16,652 nt of DNA from positions 1 to 16,652 of the forward strand of contig JAEZLJ010000127.1 in assembly GCA_023415275.1 (NCBI GenBank), written 5' to 3'. A program made the position numbers and the translations under genes. The notes below the pieces were generated by a model. That model was not told where the DNA came from. It saw only the letters and a program-made list of their open reading frames with translations, and ran no database searches. Shown one piece after another: positions 15,017 through 16,652 of the stretch. How positions within the stretch are numbered: the stretch's first letter is position 1; the number at the start of each line of letters is the position of its first letter. The stretch is from Bacteroidota bacterium. GTDB taxonomy: Bacteria; Bacteroidota; Bacteroidia; Chitinophagales; Chitinophagaceae.

Positions 15017-15734
15017 TATTGATTTGGCTAATTGCATACAGACCTTTAAAAATTAATTCAGGGTCTGCAAATATCTTATTTTTCAAATGGGGCTCAAATA
15101 TTCGTATATCACCCCCGGTTAAAAGCACGTTAAAGTTCCCATACCTTTTTTCATATAATTCTATCATGCCATCTATCTCTGCAGCCATGCCCAAAACTAC
15201 GCCAGACTGCAGGTTGGTCTTCGTATCATACCCGATCAACGGCACATTCCAATCAGCTTCCACCAGTGGTAGTCTTGCTGTAAATTGATGCATGGCGCGG
15301 AACCGCATTCCCATTCCTGGCGAAATAGAACCACCCAGGAACTCATGTTGCTGGTTGATAAAATTGAATGTGATGCAGGATCCCAACCCAATAGCCAGGT
15401 TGTTTTGATTAGGAAATAAAAATACCGAAGCCGCACAAATAGCCAGCCTGTCAGCACCCACCGTCTCCGGCTTACCCACCGGGATGGTAAAAGGAATTTG
15501 GGAAACATTACTGAGCTTATGGTAACGGGTAGTTGATTGCAGCAATGCTTCTATTGCCGGATCATGATCAATCACTGAAGAAAGAATGGATCTTTCCGGT
15601 TGGTGCCTCTCAATCAGGTGTTGCAGCGATTCAAGCGCATTGGCATTCAGCACGGTCACTTCTTTCAGCTTATCAGCATCAAAGATGGCTGCTTTCAACC
15701 GGGTGTTTCCAAAGTCCAGGCAAATAGTTATCAT
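15009..15734 (-). CDS. coaX: Type III pantothenate kinase
   Basis: A 241-residue protein. It phosphorylates pantothenate, the first step of coenzyme A synthesis, in the cytosol. ASKHA-fold motifs: LDFGNTRLK (6-14, phosphate loop), ETVGADR (90-96, with D95 as the presumed catalytic base), and FLGGSISPGMGMR (132-144) followed by FTARLP (151-156). The second phosphate loop reads GLGSCITFNF (116-125), where most members have an Asp-x-Gly-Thr start and a later Asp, so some metal or phosphate contacts differ. It heads the coupled run coaX, outer-membrane protein, lptC. The upstream Lon-domain gene lies 107 bp away, with only a poor promoter match (TAATTTAG, minus strand 15779-15772). Confidence 0.95.
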   Translation of the reverse strand: MITICLDFGNTRLKAAIFDADKLKEVTVLNANALESLQHLIERHQPERSILSSVIDHDPAIEALLQSTTRYHKLSNVSQIPFTIPVGKPETVGADRLAICAASVFLFPNQNNLAIGLGSCITFNFINQQHEFLGGSISPGMGMRFRAMHQFTARLPLVEADWNVPLIGYDTKTNLQSGVVLGMAAEIDGMIELYEKRYGNFNVLLTGGDIRIFEPHLKNKIFADPELIFKGLYAISQINNA

Positions 15735-15841
15735 GTAAGGAACTGGGGAATAGTGAATCTTAGTTTGGCGCCTAAATTAGGAAGAATGGCGCATCCTGTG
15801 CATCATTTCTATGATAGCTTATATATCACCATGCCGGTAAC

Positions 15842-16480
15842 TCATTCAAAGTTGAAGGAGGAAAGGTTTTTAAAGTGTCCATTCAGCTTCACCTTTTCCT
15901 TTAAAGATTCCATCTGGGCCACCAGCGGTATTACATGCGTAAGGTGACGCTTCAGGTATTCCTGCCGCTGACGTTCATGCATCAATCCTAAAAGCTCGTA
16001 TTCTTCCTGCAATGACATGCCTACATGGTGAGCTATATCATAGGTGCTTAATTCTTCATCAGGCTTATTGAATTCTTTTTCCACCTTCAGCATCCTGAAT
16101 AATTCCCGGATACTGTTGACCACCTTTCTCATTACTTCCACGCTGCCCTTTTCATTATTGGGCGGATAGTTGACAATGGCCCCGCTGTACAATTTATCAG
16201 GGACCTCCCTGATCACTTCCAGCACCCGGAACACTTTATCACCCAGGGTCTTGATGTCCATCTCGCCATTTTCATCCACCTTGGTAATTTCGGTTATGCT
16301 TACCAGTGTGCCATAATCCTGCATGCGCTTATCTATGACGGAAGGAATACCAAATAATTTTTTCTCTGCGAAGCATTCCTGTATCAATTGCTTGTACCGT
16401 GGCTCAAAGATGTGCAGGTTCAATTGTTCACCTGGATAAACGACGATACCAAGCGGGAATATGGGAATGAAGTTCGTCAT
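15842..16480 (-). CDS. Lon N-terminal (substrate-binding) domain protein
   Basis: A 212-residue soluble protein. It opens with FIPIFPLGIVVYPGEQLNLH and IFEPRYKQLI, the signature of the Lon N-terminal domain (LON substrate-binding), with the beta-rich half at about 1-115 and the helical half at about 116-200. It lacks the AAA+ and Ser-Lys protease parts, so it is a stand-alone domain that cannot cleave proteins itself; a role as a binding or adaptor protein is inferred. The start ATG at 16478-16480 immediately precedes the domain. It probably begins the minus-strand run toward coaX, with a 107 bp gap between them. Confidence 0.92.
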   Translation of the reverse strand: MTNFIPIFPLGIVVYPGEQLNLHIFEPRYKQLIQECFAEKKLFGIPSVIDKRMQDYGTLVSITEITKVDENGEMDIKTLGDKVFRVLEVIREVPDKLYSGAIVNYPPNNEKGSVEVMRKVVNSIRELFRMLKVEKEFNKPDEELSTYDIAHHVGMSLQEEYELLGLMHERQRQEYLKRHLTHVIPLVAQMESLKEKVKLNGHFKNLSSFNFE

Positions 16481-16545
16481 GCCTTAGGACTGCAAATTTG
16501 GTGCAAAAAGGCGAATGAATGGTGCAGCGTAGTTGCTGTCAAAAT

Positions 16546-16652
16546 TCATTTCCCTTGACTGTTCCTATTCTGCTTATTTGCAGAGTCTTCTTTATTTTCC
16601 CAAAGCTCCCTGAGGCGTGTATATTTTAAGAACGTATAAAACGCTGTCATAC
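16546..16652 (-). CDS. 3' end of an unidentified gene, cut by window
   Basis: A minus-strand frame open to the right edge ends at TGA 16546-16548. The visible residues AFYTFLKYTRLRELWENKED and a polar tail, NKQNRNSQGK, read like the C-terminal cytosolic tail of a protein. An ATG at 16648-16650 would make a 34-residue peptide, but a continuing longer gene is more likely. The family is not recognisable. It ends 65 bp before the Lon-domain start, so the two could share a transcript. Confidence 0.4.
   Translation of the reverse strand, partial: MTAFYTFLKYTRLRELWENKEDSANKQNRNSQGK

Overview
The window comes from a Bacteroidota genome, most likely Chitinophagaceae or a close relative. This rests on protein character, on the gene group coaX, outer-membrane protein and lptC, on the lack of clear Shine-Dalgarno sites, and on -7 boxes of the TAnnTTTG type upstream of several genes. 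No rRNA, tRNA, CRISPR array, integrase or intact transposase gene is visible. All genes but one lie on the minus strand.

Layout, left to right. The left edge holds the 5' two-thirds of an RsbR-like stressosome protein (minus strand, cut by the window). It is divergent from a large cytosolic GAF-type protein at 1099-3486 (plus strand, the only plus-strand gene). The stretch 3472-4616 is non-coding: four tandem units of about 140-150 bp, two GC-rich hairpins of which the second is a strong intrinsic terminator, and a fifth, detached unit. A Gfo/Idh/MocA oxidoreductase follows (4617-5699). The next 950 bp are again mostly non-coding: a hairpin-rich block at about 5880-6165 that looks like a dispersed element, then a 190-200 bp sequence present twice in tandem (6284-6670). 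The second copy runs into the 3' end of the next gene.

Then come a coupled pair (a secreted OB-fold protein and an 86-residue protein), a glycine-zipper lipoprotein with its own promoter and terminator candidates, and a two-gene translesion-synthesis operon (dinB then dnaE2). A palindromic operator candidate sits exactly on the presumed -7 box in front of dinB. Next is a complete yefM-yoeB toxin-antitoxin operon with three operator-like palindromes spaced 12 bp apart, and finally an envelope/cofactor run: a Lon N-terminal-domain protein, coaX, an outer-membrane protein and lptC. The last three overlap each other by 8 bp. The right edge has the 3' end of an unidentified gene.

The main functional themes are stress sensing (RsbR), damage-tolerant replication (DinB plus a short DnaE), growth control by mRNA cleavage (YoeB), and envelope biogenesis (LptC and the outer-membrane protein) with CoA synthesis (CoaX). 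I see no convincing new multi-gene system. The features most worth following up are the non-coding repeat families and the two operators.
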